Shown here one piece after another: positions 34,656 through 42,995 of a stretch of 64,000 nt of DNA. The notes beneath the pieces were generated by a model, which made no database searches, was not told the origin of the DNA, and saw only the letters and a program-made list of their open reading frames with translations. The DNA lies in NCBI GenBank assembly GCA_045587185.1, contig JAZNBS010000032.1, forward strand, positions 1-64,000, read 5' to 3'. The translations under genes were made by a program, and so were the position numbers. Positions within the stretch are counted from its first letter, which is position 1. Every line of letters starts with the position of its first letter. Source of the stretch: UMGS172 sp045587185. Its GTDB lineage: Bacteria > Bacillota > Clostridia > Oscillospirales > Acutalibacteraceae.

Positions 34656-35549
34656 ATGAAAATATTGATAACCGGAGCAAACGGTCAACTAGGAAACACC
34701 CTTTGTGACCTTTTGACGCGTGGCAAGAACTCTTTGGGAAATATCCCCGAAGCCTTTAACAGTTGTGAAATTGTCGCAGTTGATGTTGATAGGCTTGATA
34801 TTACCGACAGTGACGCGGTTATGAGTCTTGTAAAATCCGAAAAACCCCACCTTATTATCAACTGTGCCGCAATGACCAATGTTGACGGTTGCGAGACCAA
34901 CCGCGAACTGGCCGATGCGGTCAATGCTGTTGGCCCTTGGAATCTTGCTGTTGCCGCAAATGAGGTTGACGCAAAGTTGGTGCACGTTTCAACCGACTAT
35001 GTTTTCAGAGGAGATGCCACAACACCTTATGTTGAGGATGATGTGTGTGACCCCGTTACTGCTTACGGCGCATCTAAACGAAACGGTGAGATAAAGGTTT
35101 CAGAAACCTGCAAAAAACATTTTATTTTCCGTACTTCTTGGCTTTACGGATTGGTTGGCAACAACTTTGTCAAAACCATCCGCCGTGTTGCCAAGGAAAA
35201 GGGCGCATTAACTGTTGTCAACGACCAACGAGGTAACCCCACCAACTGTGACGACCTAGCATATCACATTTTACTCGCCGCCGTTACAGAAAATTACGGT
35301 ATTTATCACTGCACAGGCACAGGCGAGTGCACCTGGTTTGACTTTGCAAGGAAAATCGTTGAGTTTTCGGGCATTCCTTGCACCGTTGACCCTTGCACCA
35401 CCGAGCAGTCCAACCGACCTGCAAAACGTCCTGCTTATTCTTCGCTTGACAACCGTCATTTAAGAGAGACCGTTGGTGATTTTATGCGTGAATGGACAGT
35501 GGCATTAAAAGAATATATTGAAAAACTTGAAACGGCCGAAAAGGCTTAA
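34656..35549 (+). CDS. rfbD: dTDP-4-dehydrorhamnose reductase
   Basis: 297 residues. NAD(P)-binding GANGQLG sits at the N-terminus, then STDYVFRGD and the YGASKRNGE catalytic Tyr-Lys pair. It reduces dTDP-4-dehydro-rhamnose to dTDP-L-rhamnose, the last step of donor synthesis. The N-terminal region has a short insertion between the first strand and the RLDITD block, probably a surface loop. Ribosome site AGGTGA; 4 bp after the glycosyltransferase. Confidence 0.96.
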   Translation: MKILITGANGQLGNTLCDLLTRGKNSLGNIPEAFNSCEIVAVDVDRLDITDSDAVMSLVKSEKPHLIINCAAMTNVDGCETNRELADAVNAVGPWNLAVAANEVDAKLVHVSTDYVFRGDATTPYVEDDVCDPVTAYGASKRNGEIKVSETCKKHFIFRTSWLYGLVGNNFVKTIRRVAKEKGALTVVNDQRGNPTNCDDLAYHILLAAVTENYGIYHCTGTGECTWFDFARKIVEFSGIPCTVDPCTTEQSNRPAKRPAYSSLDNRHLRETVGDFMREWTVALKEYIEKLETAEKA

Positions 35550-35566
35550 AGAATAGGAGAAATTTT

Positions 35567-36625
35567 ATGAAAACTTATCTCGTCACCGGCGGTGCCGGAT
35601 TCATTGGTTCTAACTTTATAATCTATATGCTCAACAAATATACCGATGTTAAGATTATCAATGTTGACTCGTTGACCTACGCAGGCAACCTTGAAAATCT
35701 TAAATCGGTTGAGAAAAATCCCAATTACAGTTTTGTTCAGGCCGATATCCGTGACCGCGAGGCTATTCAGAAAATTTTTGACCAAAATACTGTTGACTAT
35801 GTTGTCAACTTTGCGGCCGAAAGCCACGTTGACCGCAGTATTTCAGACCCCGAAATTTTTGTTCAGACCAATGTTTTAGGCACTGTTAATCTTCTTAACA
35901 TCGCCAAGGCTGCATGGACCATTGGTGACGATACCTACCGCAAAGGCGTAAAGTTTCACCAAGTTTCCACCGACGAGGTGTACGGTTCTTTGGGTGAAAC
36001 AGGATTCTTTATGGAAACTACTCCCCTTTGTCCGCATTCTCCCTATTCTTCTTCAAAGGCGGCCGCCGATATGTTTGTCAAAGCATATCACGACACATAT
36101 AAATTGCCCATCAACATCACACGTTGTTCCAACAATTACGGACCTTATCAGTTCCCCGAAAAACTTATTCCCCTTATTATGTACAACACTCTTCTGCACA
36201 AGGATCTCCCCGTTTACGGTGACGGAATGCAGGTAAGAGACTGGCTGTATGTTGACGACCATTGCAAGGCTATTGATATGGTTATCCGCGACGGTGTTGA
36301 CGGTGAGGTTTATAACGTTGGCGGACATAATGAGCGTCCTAATATCTTTATTGTTAAGACCATTATCGAATATATTAAAGAAAATGTTGATGCAACCGTT
36401 GGCGAACATATGATTAAATATGTTGCCGACCGTAAGGGTCACGACCGCCGTTATGGTATCGACCCTCAGAAAATTAAGGATGCCCTTGGTTGGTATCCCG
36501 AAACCTGCTTTGAAGTTGGCATAAAAAAGACGCTTCAGTGGTATCTTGACAATCAGGATTGGGTGAAGAATGTCACAAGCGGTGAATATCAGAAATATTA
36601 CGATAAAATGTATAAGGACAAGTGA
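35567..36625 (+). CDS. rfbB: dTDP-glucose 4,6-dehydratase
   Basis: 352 residues. NAD-binding GGAGFIGSNF, the ESHVDRSI block, the STDEVYGSLG block and the catalytic YSSSKAAAD are present. It converts dTDP-glucose to dTDP-4-dehydro-6-deoxyglucose. It lies between rfbD and rfbC. Confidence 0.98.
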   Translation: MKTYLVTGGAGFIGSNFIIYMLNKYTDVKIINVDSLTYAGNLENLKSVEKNPNYSFVQADIRDREAIQKIFDQNTVDYVVNFAAESHVDRSISDPEIFVQTNVLGTVNLLNIAKAAWTIGDDTYRKGVKFHQVSTDEVYGSLGETGFFMETTPLCPHSPYSSSKAAADMFVKAYHDTYKLPINITRCSNNYGPYQFPEKLIPLIMYNTLLHKDLPVYGDGMQVRDWLYVDDHCKAIDMVIRDGVDGEVYNVGGHNERPNIFIVKTIIEYIKENVDATVGEHMIKYVADRKGHDRRYGIDPQKIKDALGWYPETCFEVGIKKTLQWYLDNQDWVKNVTSGEYQKYYDKMYKDK

Positions 36626-36629
36626 TAGA

Positions 36630-37181
36630 ATGGGCAAGTTTAACTTTATAAAGACCGATATCGACGGTGTTATCATTGTTGAACCCGCCGTTTTCGGTGA
36701 CGACCGCGGTTATTTTATGGAGACATATCAGTACAACGATTTTTGCGAGGGCGGTATTGATGTGAAGTTTGTGCAGGATAATCAGTCGATGTCCAAGAAA
36801 GGCGTTTTGAGAGGTCTGCACTTTCAAAAACAGTTTCCTCAGTCGAAATTGGTGCGTGTTATCCGCGGTGAAGTTTTCGATGTTGCGGTTGACCTGCGTA
36901 AAGGCAGTTCAACTTACGGAAAATATGTCGGTGTGCATTTGAGTGCCGAAAACAAACGTCAGTTTTTTATCCCTAAAGGTTTTGCACACGGATTTTTGGT
37001 GCTTTCGGATGAAGCCGAGTTTGTTTACAAGGTTGATGACTTCTATCATCCAAATGACGAGGGCGGTCTTATGTGGAATGACCCCGATGTGGGCGTCCAA
37101 TGGCCCATCACCCCTGATATGGAAATTCTCCTGTCGGACAAAGACAAGATAAATCCAAGTTTTAAAGATTTGCAAAAATAA
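36630..37181 (+). CDS. rfbC: dTDP-4-dehydrorhamnose 3,5-epimerase
   Basis: 183 residues from ATG 36630 (MGKFNFIKTD), with AAGGACAAG just upstream; the open frame runs back into rfbB but without family sequence. The cupin core shows VLRGLHFQK with the catalytic His and IPKGFAHGFLVLSD. It epimerises C3 and C5 of the 4-keto sugar. Last gene of the operon. Confidence 0.97.
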   Translation: MGKFNFIKTDIDGVIIVEPAVFGDDRGYFMETYQYNDFCEGGIDVKFVQDNQSMSKKGVLRGLHFQKQFPQSKLVRVIRGEVFDVAVDLRKGSSTYGKYVGVHLSAENKRQFFIPKGFAHGFLVLSDEAEFVYKVDDFYHPNDEGGLMWNDPDVGVQWPITPDMEILLSDKDKINPSFKDLQK

Positions 37182-37185
37182 TTTT

Positions 37186-37217
37186 AAGACCGTTCAGCGC
37201 AATATCTGAACGGTCTT
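37186..37217. terminator. Bidirectional terminator between rfbC and plsC-like gene
   Basis: Perfect 12-bp stem AAGACCGTTCAG/CTGAACGGTCTT with an 8-base loop, T-rich on both sides, in the 45-bp gap between convergent genes. Confidence 0.92.
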
Positions 37218-37226
37218 ATATTTTAT

Positions 37227-38039
37227 CTATTTACCTAAATGTTTAAGCATTATATCACGGCATTCCTCACTGATAGCGTGGGTGATTTTGTCCTCGAAGT
37301 CAGAAGGCTCAATAACTTTGAGAATATCAAGTTCCACTGTTGTTTTCTTAAACGGGAAGTTTTTGAGAATCTTCTCGGTTCCTTTCACTGTTGCTACAAT
37401 AACGGGACAAGGTGCTTTTTTGGCAACATAAAAAATGCCGTCCTTAAACTCAAGCAACTCCCCAGTTCTTGTACGGGTTCCTTCGGGATAAATTCCGATT
37501 GAAACAACATCCTTTTTTATAAGGTCGGTTGCTCGGTGCAGAGTTTTCATAGCATTTCTGGCATTGTCACGGTCAATGGTCATATAACAGCATCTTGGGA
37601 TAAACTGACCGACCAACGGAATTCTAAAATTCTCAGGTTTTGAAACATATGCTATGTTATATTCCATAAATTCCGAAATCTTGACCATTGGGTCAAACCC
37701 CGAACGGTGATTTGAGACTAACAAAAAGCGTTTATCGGTCGGCAGTTTTTCAACACCTGTGGCTTTGACCTTGACGCGAAGCAAAATAAGGATGCTCTGC
37801 ACAGTGTAATCAACCATAAATTTACAGAATTTATTGGGGCTATCGCAAGGTTTTTTAGTTATAAGAAAGGGGGCAACAATGCATAAAAACAAAATGTGTA
37901 ACAGCAAGAAACCGACAAACAGACCCAAAAACAAGGCAAACGGCACCCAAATATCACTCCAACCGCCGATTATATCGGTAAGAAGGCATAGGCAGATCTC
38001 TATCAAGAGTGACAGTATCGCATAAATTTTAACAAACAA
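37227..38039 (-). CDS. 1-acyl-glycerol-3-phosphate acyltransferase (PlsC family)
   Basis: About 270 residues from TTG 38039, which has AAAGAGG eight bases upstream; ATG 38075 has no clear site but is possible. Two N-terminal hydrophobic segments precede the acyltransferase domain. Catalytic NHRSGFDPM and GIYPEGTRTR motifs are intact. It acylates lysophosphatidic acid to phosphatidic acid at the membrane. It overlaps the end of the lipid-kinase gene, so the two are coupled. Confidence 0.92.
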   Translation of the reverse strand: MFVKIYAILSLLIEICLCLLTDIIGGWSDIWVPFALFLGLFVGFLLLHILFLCIVAPFLITKKPCDSPNKFCKFMVDYTVQSILILLRVKVKATGVEKLPTDKRFLLVSNHRSGFDPMVKISEFMEYNIAYVSKPENFRIPLVGQFIPRCCYMTIDRDNARNAMKTLHRATDLIKKDVVSIGIYPEGTRTRTGELLEFKDGIFYVAKKAPCPVIVATVKGTEKILKNFPFKKTTVELDILKVIEPSDFEDKITHAISEECRDIMLKHLGK

Positions 38040-38976
38040 CCGACTCGCCTCTTTCTTCAAGTGAAAGTTTTTCATAAAGTTTCTTGGGAACGGCAAAGTT
38101 GACAACCTGTTTCAAAATCTCAACCTTGAAACTCTTGGCAAAGTTCAGTTCTCCGTCAATAGAAAAGTGCATTTCTTTTCCGTCAACCGACTCGACCTCG
38201 ACAACCGTTCCGCGCGTATAGTTTACATATTTTTCAAAACGTTTGTCAGAAAGGTGTGTTCCCTTTTCATAGGCACTGATAAGGGTTAAAATCTTCAGTC
38301 TTGACACAGGATTAACGTGGCAGATTTCCAACAAGCCGTCCGCATTGTTGGACAAGGGTGCGCATTTATACTTTCCGCCGACAAACTTACCGTTGCCAAT
38401 GGTGCAAAGCAGCATTTTATCTTTGCCAATCTGTTTGCCGTCAACAGTAACTTTGCAATTATGCTTCATTCCGTTAAACAAGGCCGTTACAACACCTGTT
38501 GTATAAGCGTGCTTTCCTCCTATTATCTTCTTGCGACGTACCTTCATCATAGTCTGCAAGCAGGCCGAATCAAATCCGAAATGAACGAAATTAACTGCAT
38601 AACGTCCGTGAACTTTCATCATATCAATTTTGGTGTCAACACCGTTTACAAGGTCTTCAATATCCTTAAACTCATCCACTGCACCGTAATACTTTATGTA
38701 ATCGTTACCGCTCCCGCAGGGGAAAACCGAAACGCTGATGTTGTCTTTATTCACGGCACCTGAAGAGACCTCATTAAATGTACCGTCACCACCACAGGCA
38801 TAAACACGGTACTGTTCACCAGTTGTTGCAAGTTGTTCAACAAAACGCGTTGCATCACCCTGACATTTAGTACAGTAAATTTCATAATCAATCGACAGGT
38901 TTTTGACTGCGTTTTTGACAAACTCGGTGGAATCCTGCTTACCTGCCGCAGGATTTACAATAAATATATGTTTCAA
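38029..38976 (-). CDS. Diacylglycerol kinase-family lipid kinase (YegS/BmrU type)
   Basis: About 315 residues from TTG 38976 (reads LKHIFIVNPAAGK), with AAGTGGGTG upstream. The longer frame to 39036 contains the promoter itself, so it cannot be the start. The nucleotide motif CGGDGTFNEVSSG and FPCGSGNDYIKY are typical of DAGK catalytic domains. It phosphorylates diacylglycerol or a related lipid. With the acyltransferase it forms a small phosphatidate-making operon. Confidence 0.92.
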   Translation of the reverse strand: MKHIFIVNPAAGKQDSTEFVKNAVKNLSIDYEIYCTKCQGDATRFVEQLATTGEQYRVYACGGDGTFNEVSSGAVNKDNISVSVFPCGSGNDYIKYYGAVDEFKDIEDLVNGVDTKIDMMKVHGRYAVNFVHFGFDSACLQTMMKVRRKKIIGGKHAYTTGVVTALFNGMKHNCKVTVDGKQIGKDKMLLCTIGNGKFVGGKYKCAPLSNNADGLLEICHVNPVSRLKILTLISAYEKGTHLSDKRFEKYVNYTRGTVVEVESVDGKEMHFSIDGELNFAKSFKVEILKQVVNFAVPKKLYEKLSLEERGESVVC

Positions 38977-39004
38977 AACAAAACACCCACTTCCATACAC
39001 AGTA

Positions 39005-39033
39005 ATTGTATAAAATTTCAGTCCTTTTGTCAA
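39005..39033 (-). promoter_or_regulatory. Promoter of the lipid kinase-acyltransferase operon
   Basis: Minus strand TTGACA (39028-39033), 17-base spacer, TACAAT (39005-39010). It is 28 bp before the TTG start and decides against the longer reading frame. Confidence 0.78.
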
Positions 39034-39055
39034 CATTTTTCACTTCACAACAACC

Positions 39056-39084
39056 TTGACCTATCGACTTATTTATAATATAAT
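39056..39084 (+). promoter_or_regulatory. Promoter of the YhcC-type radical SAM gene
   Basis: TTGACC (39056-39061), 17-base spacer, TATAAT (39079-39084), 29 bp before the GTG start. Divergent from the lipid-kinase promoter, with 22 bp between -35 boxes. Confidence 0.8.
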
Positions 39085-39113
39085 TACACTGTAGCAAGAA
39101 TGGTGGTGGTAGA

Positions 39114-40016
39114 GTGTATTATTCCTTAAATGAATATTTGAAAACAAAGTTTGGCTGCAAGGTTTACAAACTGTCATTATCGGGCGGAATGACCTGTCCC
39201 AACCGTGACGGAGCCTTGGGTTCAAGAGGTTGTATTTTCTGTTCTGCCAATGGTTCGGGTGACTTTGCCGAGCAAAAATGTGACAGTATAACACAACAGA
39301 TTGAATACGCCAAAAACCGCGTTAAAGCCAAGATTACAACAGGAAAATACATCGCCTATTTTCAAAATTTCACTAACACCTACTCAACGGTGCAACATCT
39401 TGAAAAAATATTTTTCGAGGCTATAAACCACCCTGATATCGTTGCCCTTTCTATTGCCACAAGACCCGACTGTCTGCCCGATGACGTGCTTTGCCTTTTG
39501 AAAAAACTTAATAAGATCAAACCTGTTTGGGTGGAGTTGGGGTTACAAACGATACACCCCGAAACCGCCCGATATATCCGCCGTGGATATGACCTTAATG
39601 TCTTTGACAAGGCTGTGAGAAACCTTAAGTCCATAGGCGTTGATGTGGTAGTGCATATGATTGTAGGACTACCGAATGAAACCGATGAAATGATATACAA
39701 AACAGCAGGTTATATCGGTCGCTCGGGTGCCGACGGTATCAAAATTCATCTTTTACACGTTTTAGAGGGCACCGACCTTGCCGACGATTACCGTAACGGC
39801 AAATTTGAACTACCGTCGTTGGAAAAATACACCGAGTTGGTTCTGGGTTGCCTTAAGCGTATCCCACAGACTATGGTGGTCCACCGTCTGACAGGTGACG
39901 GAGCAAAACGCGACCTGATTGCACCGCTATGGTCTGGTGACAAGAAAAAAGTTCTCAATTTCATTAACAACAAAATTAAAACAACTGCGCTAAAACAAGG
40001 AGAACTTTTTAATTGA
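39114..40016 (+). CDS. TIGR01212-type radical SAM protein (YhcC family)
   Basis: 300 residues from GTG 39114 with GGTGGTGG upstream. Family features are LSLSGGMTCPNRDG, the cluster ligand pair GCIFCS, YFQNFTNTYS and RPDCLPD. The first Cys of the iron-sulfur site lies 12 residues before the CxxC pair, as in YhcC. The substrate is not established. It ends with a TGA inside the -35 box of the next promoter. Confidence 0.92.
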   Translation: MYYSLNEYLKTKFGCKVYKLSLSGGMTCPNRDGALGSRGCIFCSANGSGDFAEQKCDSITQQIEYAKNRVKAKITTGKYIAYFQNFTNTYSTVQHLEKIFFEAINHPDIVALSIATRPDCLPDDVLCLLKKLNKIKPVWVELGLQTIHPETARYIRRGYDLNVFDKAVRNLKSIGVDVVVHMIVGLPNETDEMIYKTAGYIGRSGADGIKIHLLHVLEGTDLADDYRNGKFELPSLEKYTELVLGCLKRIPQTMVVHRLTGDGAKRDLIAPLWSGDKKKVLNFINNKIKTTALKQGELFN

Positions 40017-40041
40017 AATCGACTTTATGTTATAGTATAAT
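40013..40041 (+). promoter_or_regulatory. Promoter of the DMT transporter gene
   Basis: TTGAAA (40013-40018, overlapping the preceding stop codon), 17-base spacer, TATAAT (40036-40041), 30 bp before the ATG. Confidence 0.78.
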
Positions 40042-40071
40042 ATATTTATAAACTTGAAGGGATGAATAAAA

Positions 40072-40929
40072 ATGTGGGTTGTTTATTCTGCTGCAACAGC
40101 CATTTTGTTGGCTTTGTCGTCACTGTTTGCAAAAAGCGGTTTAAAACGGGCACATCCAACCGTTGTTACTTCGTTAAGAACGCTTGTTGTTGCAATTTTT
40201 GCTTGGGTTATATTCTTCACAGATAGTTCAACAAACTCCTTTTCTTTGCTGACAGGGACAAATATTTTGTACATAGCACTAACAGGTGCGGCTTTTTCGG
40301 CGGCAATGATATGCTACCATTTCGCACTAAAAAAAGGCAGTCTTGTCAGGGCATCGGCCTTTGAAAAAATGACCTCGCTTTTGATAATTCTTACTTTTAT
40401 TCTTTTATATAACCACACATCCTTGTTATATATCAGAATAATCTGTGTTGTGTTGCTTGCTATTGGAATAATACTGATGCTTGCCAACAAATCAAAAGCA
40501 GGTAACGGAACGGTTACTCTGTACGGGTGCTTGTTCTCAGTGGCATCAACCGCCGCTTACATACTTGACGCAACGGGTGTTAATGTCAAAAACGGCAACC
40601 TTTCACTCTCATTGATTCTTACCGTAACGCTTATAGTTTCACTTATTTCGTCATTTATAAGCGGCCTGCAAAGCGGTGTCGGACGGTTGCAGTTTGGTGA
40701 CCTTATATTCCTTATTTTATCGGGATTTTCGGCAGGTCTTGCGTGGATTTGTTACGGTTCAGCAATGTCATACGGCGACGGAGCAGTTGTGAGCGTTATC
40801 GTTGCAATGAGTTTTGCCGCAACCGTGGGTCTCGGCTCATTGTTTTTAAAAGAAAAGGTCTCATGGAAAACAATCTGCGGAATGTTGCTTATAGCAGTTG
40901 GAACACTTTTATATAAATTTGCAATATAA
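40072..40929 (+). CDS. EamA/DMT-family membrane transporter
   Basis: 285 residues with ten hydrophobic segments in two EamA repeats, about 1-135 and 150-285. Each repeat ends with a short basic loop after the GIILMLANKSK / GTLLYKF type segment. Members export or import small metabolites; substrate unknown here. Single-gene unit with its own promoter and terminator. Confidence 0.9.
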   Translation: MWVVYSAATAILLALSSLFAKSGLKRAHPTVVTSLRTLVVAIFAWVIFFTDSSTNSFSLLTGTNILYIALTGAAFSAAMICYHFALKKGSLVRASAFEKMTSLLIILTFILLYNHTSLLYIRIICVVLLAIGIILMLANKSKAGNGTVTLYGCLFSVASTAAYILDATGVNVKNGNLSLSLILTVTLIVSLISSFISGLQSGVGRLQFGDLIFLILSGFSAGLAWICYGSAMSYGDGAVVSVIVAMSFAATVGLGSLFLKEKVSWKTICGMLLIAVGTLLYKFAI

Positions 40930-40933
40930 ATTA

Positions 40934-40975
40934 AAAACACCATGCAGTTACTCGAAAGTAACTGCATGGTGTTTT
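40934..40975. terminator. Bidirectional terminator between the transporter and rRNA methyltransferase genes
   Basis: Perfect 19-bp stem with a CGAA loop (arms 40934-40952 and 40957-40975), four T at each 3' side. It sits between convergent genes and ends 5 bp from the methyltransferase stop. Confidence 0.96.
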
Positions 40976-40980
40976 AACTA

Positions 40981-42339
40981 TTACAAAATTCTTAAACCTT
41001 TGGGATAATGGTTTTTTAGTGTGCCGTTTGATGCTTTTCCGAAACCGCAAGGTATCGAGCATATTTTTACCTGTGTATATCCCTTAATTCCAACGTCAAC
41101 ACTAATCTCCTCACCGTGCAAGAATTTGTAGACTCTTGGGTCATCCAACGGTAGGTCAACAACATTTTTTGCAATAAAATATTTGTTGTTGAACAGTGCG
41201 TGTTCGGGTATAAATCGATTGTTGCGAACCGTTCCTGCAAAAACGCCTGAGCGTACTGTCTGTACACCTTTCAAGTTAAAATTTACAGGTGTTATGTAAA
41301 CTTTATCTCCAGCAACGATAACATTCTGAGGTACATTTCCTAGAAAATTTTCTGAGAAAAACTCCGCGAACGCTTTAAAAACCGGCTCAAGTTTTCCACC
41401 TCTTATATATTTATCATCTGCCTGAGATTTATCACTTTCACCATCGCGTTGCATAACAGCCACAAAATGGCCCTCTCCACCGTTGAAATTGAAGATTCGG
41501 CGTGCATAATGAATGTTTTGAACATTTGGTGCAAATTCTTTTACCGCATCCTCACCAAAGTCGATTTGGGGTTTTACAAGGTGAAATTCGGGATGATTTT
41601 TCAAAAAATATTCAATAACACCCTCGTTTTCCTCAAAAGCGTATGTACAGGTGCTGTAAACAAGTTTTCCGCCCTGTTTTACACATTCTGCGGCACAATC
41701 CAATATTTTTTTCTGCCTTTCAGCACAGGACAGAACATTTTCAACGCTCCAATTCTGCAACGCTGCCGCTTCTTTACGAAACATTCCCTCACCCGAACAA
41801 GGTGCATCAACAATGACTTTATCAAAAAAATCTGGCAACTGAGGACACAATACATCGGGTCTTGCCGATGTCACTATGGCATTTGTAATTCCCATGCGTT
41901 CGATGTTGGACACAAGAGGCTGAACGCGTGACGTCACAAACTCGTTAGACACAATAAGTCCCTTTCCGTTAAGGTATGCCGCAGCCTGAGTGGACTTACC
42001 ACCCGGTGACGCGCAAAGGTCAAGCACGAAATCGCTCTCATCAATACCGATAGCCTCAACAACAGACGTTGCCGACGGCTCCTGCATATAGAAAGCGCCT
42101 ACATGGTGCAACGGATGGTTGCCCGGTTTCGTCACCGATTCGGGCAGATAATAAGAATTTTTACAAAAATTGGTGCATTCCTGAAGATTGAAAATATTTT
42201 TTAACAGTTCTGCATCAGCTTTGAGCGTATTCACTCTCAGCGCCCGAAATGCACCGTTATCGAAAGCATCCTCAAATAAGGTATATTTTTCCTTTAAAAT
42301 GCTTTTCATTCGATTTATAAATTCTATCGGTAAAGCCAT
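40981..42339 (-). CDS. RsmF/NOL1-type rRNA (cytosine-C5) methyltransferase
   Basis: About 452 residues from ATG 42339, with AAGGTG six bases upstream. The SAM site is LDLCASPGGKSTQ. The two cysteines of m5C RNA methyltransferases are in DAPCSGEGMFRK and YSTCTYAFEENEGV (the latter is the nucleophile). A C-terminal extension (about 300-452) resembles the RsmF C-terminal PUA-like region. It modifies a cytosine in 16S rRNA in known relatives. Confidence 0.92.
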   Translation of the reverse strand: MALPIEFINRMKSILKEKYTLFEDAFDNGAFRALRVNTLKADAELLKNIFNLQECTNFCKNSYYLPESVTKPGNHPLHHVGAFYMQEPSATSVVEAIGIDESDFVLDLCASPGGKSTQAAAYLNGKGLIVSNEFVTSRVQPLVSNIERMGITNAIVTSARPDVLCPQLPDFFDKVIVDAPCSGEGMFRKEAAALQNWSVENVLSCAERQKKILDCAAECVKQGGKLVYSTCTYAFEENEGVIEYFLKNHPEFHLVKPQIDFGEDAVKEFAPNVQNIHYARRIFNFNGGEGHFVAVMQRDGESDKSQADDKYIRGGKLEPVFKAFAEFFSENFLGNVPQNVIVAGDKVYITPVNFNLKGVQTVRSGVFAGTVRNNRFIPEHALFNNKYFIAKNVVDLPLDDPRVYKFLHGEEISVDVGIKGYTQVKICSIPCGFGKASNGTLKNHYPKGLRIL

Positions 42340-42405
42340 ATTTTTCACCTTGCATATTTTTTGTGTCCCCGTTAAAAATAATGTTGTGAAAGCGGGGTGA
42401 CAATA

Positions 42406-42534
42406 ATGAACGACCAGTACAACAATCAGAACAGAAACGACCAGAACAACCAGAACAAGCAGAATAATAACAACCAGAACAGACAGCAGAACGACAATCA
42501 GAACAAGAAGGATAACAACCAGAACCAGAGATAA
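42406..42534 (+). CDS. Small Asn/Gln-rich protein of unknown function
   Basis: A 42-residue ORF with ATG at 42406, a good GGGGTGA ribosome site six bases upstream, stop TAA at 42532-42534, then a terminator. Composition is extreme: 19 Asn and 11 Gln out of 42; the rest is Asp, Lys and Arg plus one Tyr and the initiator Met. It is built from irregular NQN/DNQN units and has no hydrophobic residues. The only gene in its direction here, between two minus-strand genes. A weak promoter-like TTGCAT/TAAAAA pair (17-base spacer) starts at 42350. Similar short N/Q-rich proteins occur in spore-forming Clostridia, but I cannot assign a role. Ribosome site plus terminator make chance unlikely. Confidence 0.7.
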   Translation: MNDQYNNQNRNDQNNQNKQNNNNQNRQQNDNQNKKDNNQNQR

Positions 42535-42547
42535 GTCTGTTCGAATT

Positions 42548-42578
42548 AAAACGCCATGGCAAAATGCTATGGCGTTTT
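42548..42578. terminator. Bidirectional terminator between the Asn/Gln-rich ORF and mrnC
   Basis: 13-bp stem with one mismatch pair (G-U in one direction) and a 5-base loop; AAAACGCCATGGC/GCTATGGCGTTTT. It follows the small ORF by 13 bp and faces mrnC's stop. Confidence 0.9.
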
Positions 42579-42583
42579 ATTAT

Positions 42584-42970
42584 TTAATTATTTTTGTCCG
42601 AAATACCGTTCCAGATGACGTCAAAAAGTTCTTTTATTCGGTCAACCTCTCCCGAAAGATGAAGATAACCAAACAAAGCCTCAACACCCGTTGCTGTGTG
42701 GTAATTAGCGATGGTGGTGCTTTTGGGCACACCGCCGACGTGTAGGTTTCGTCCCCTTTTATAAATCGACATTTCAAGTTCGGTCAAAAGGTTTTTAATC
42801 ATTTCAAAACCCTCAGCCTGAGCGTTGGCATTAACAAAATCTACCGATTTTTTGTGCAATTCCCCTATTGGACGCTCAACTTCAGCCAATTTTGTTCTAA
42901 CAAGCAGTCCAAAAACTGCATCACCGACAAATGCCAAAGTACCGGGGCTTGCCATTATTGCTTTTTCCAT
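42584..42970 (-). CDS. mrnC: Mini-ribonuclease III
   Basis: 128 residues: an RNase III catalytic domain without the RNA-binding domain. LAFVGDAVFGLLVRTKL supplies the first catalytic Asp, and ATGVEALFGYLHLSG the second acidic pair. Mini-III matures 23S rRNA ends in Firmicutes. Here it follows obgE by 25 bp, not cysS as in Bacillus. Confidence 0.94.
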   Translation of the reverse strand: MEKAIMASPGTLAFVGDAVFGLLVRTKLAEVERPIGELHKKSVDFVNANAQAEGFEMIKNLLTELEMSIYKRGRNLHVGGVPKSTTIANYHTATGVEALFGYLHLSGEVDRIKELFDVIWNGISDKNN

Positions 42971-42995
42971 TGAAAATCACCCTTTAACGACAACA

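Noticed and set aside
38976..39036. N-terminal extension of the lipid kinase
   Set aside because: Contains the promoter hexamers TTGACA and TACAAT; not translated.
42430..42530. Repeated AAC-CAG units suggested a tandem repeat or CRISPR-like array
   Set aside because: Units are irregular, have no spacers, and form one clean reading frame with start and stop; explained by Asn/Gln codons.
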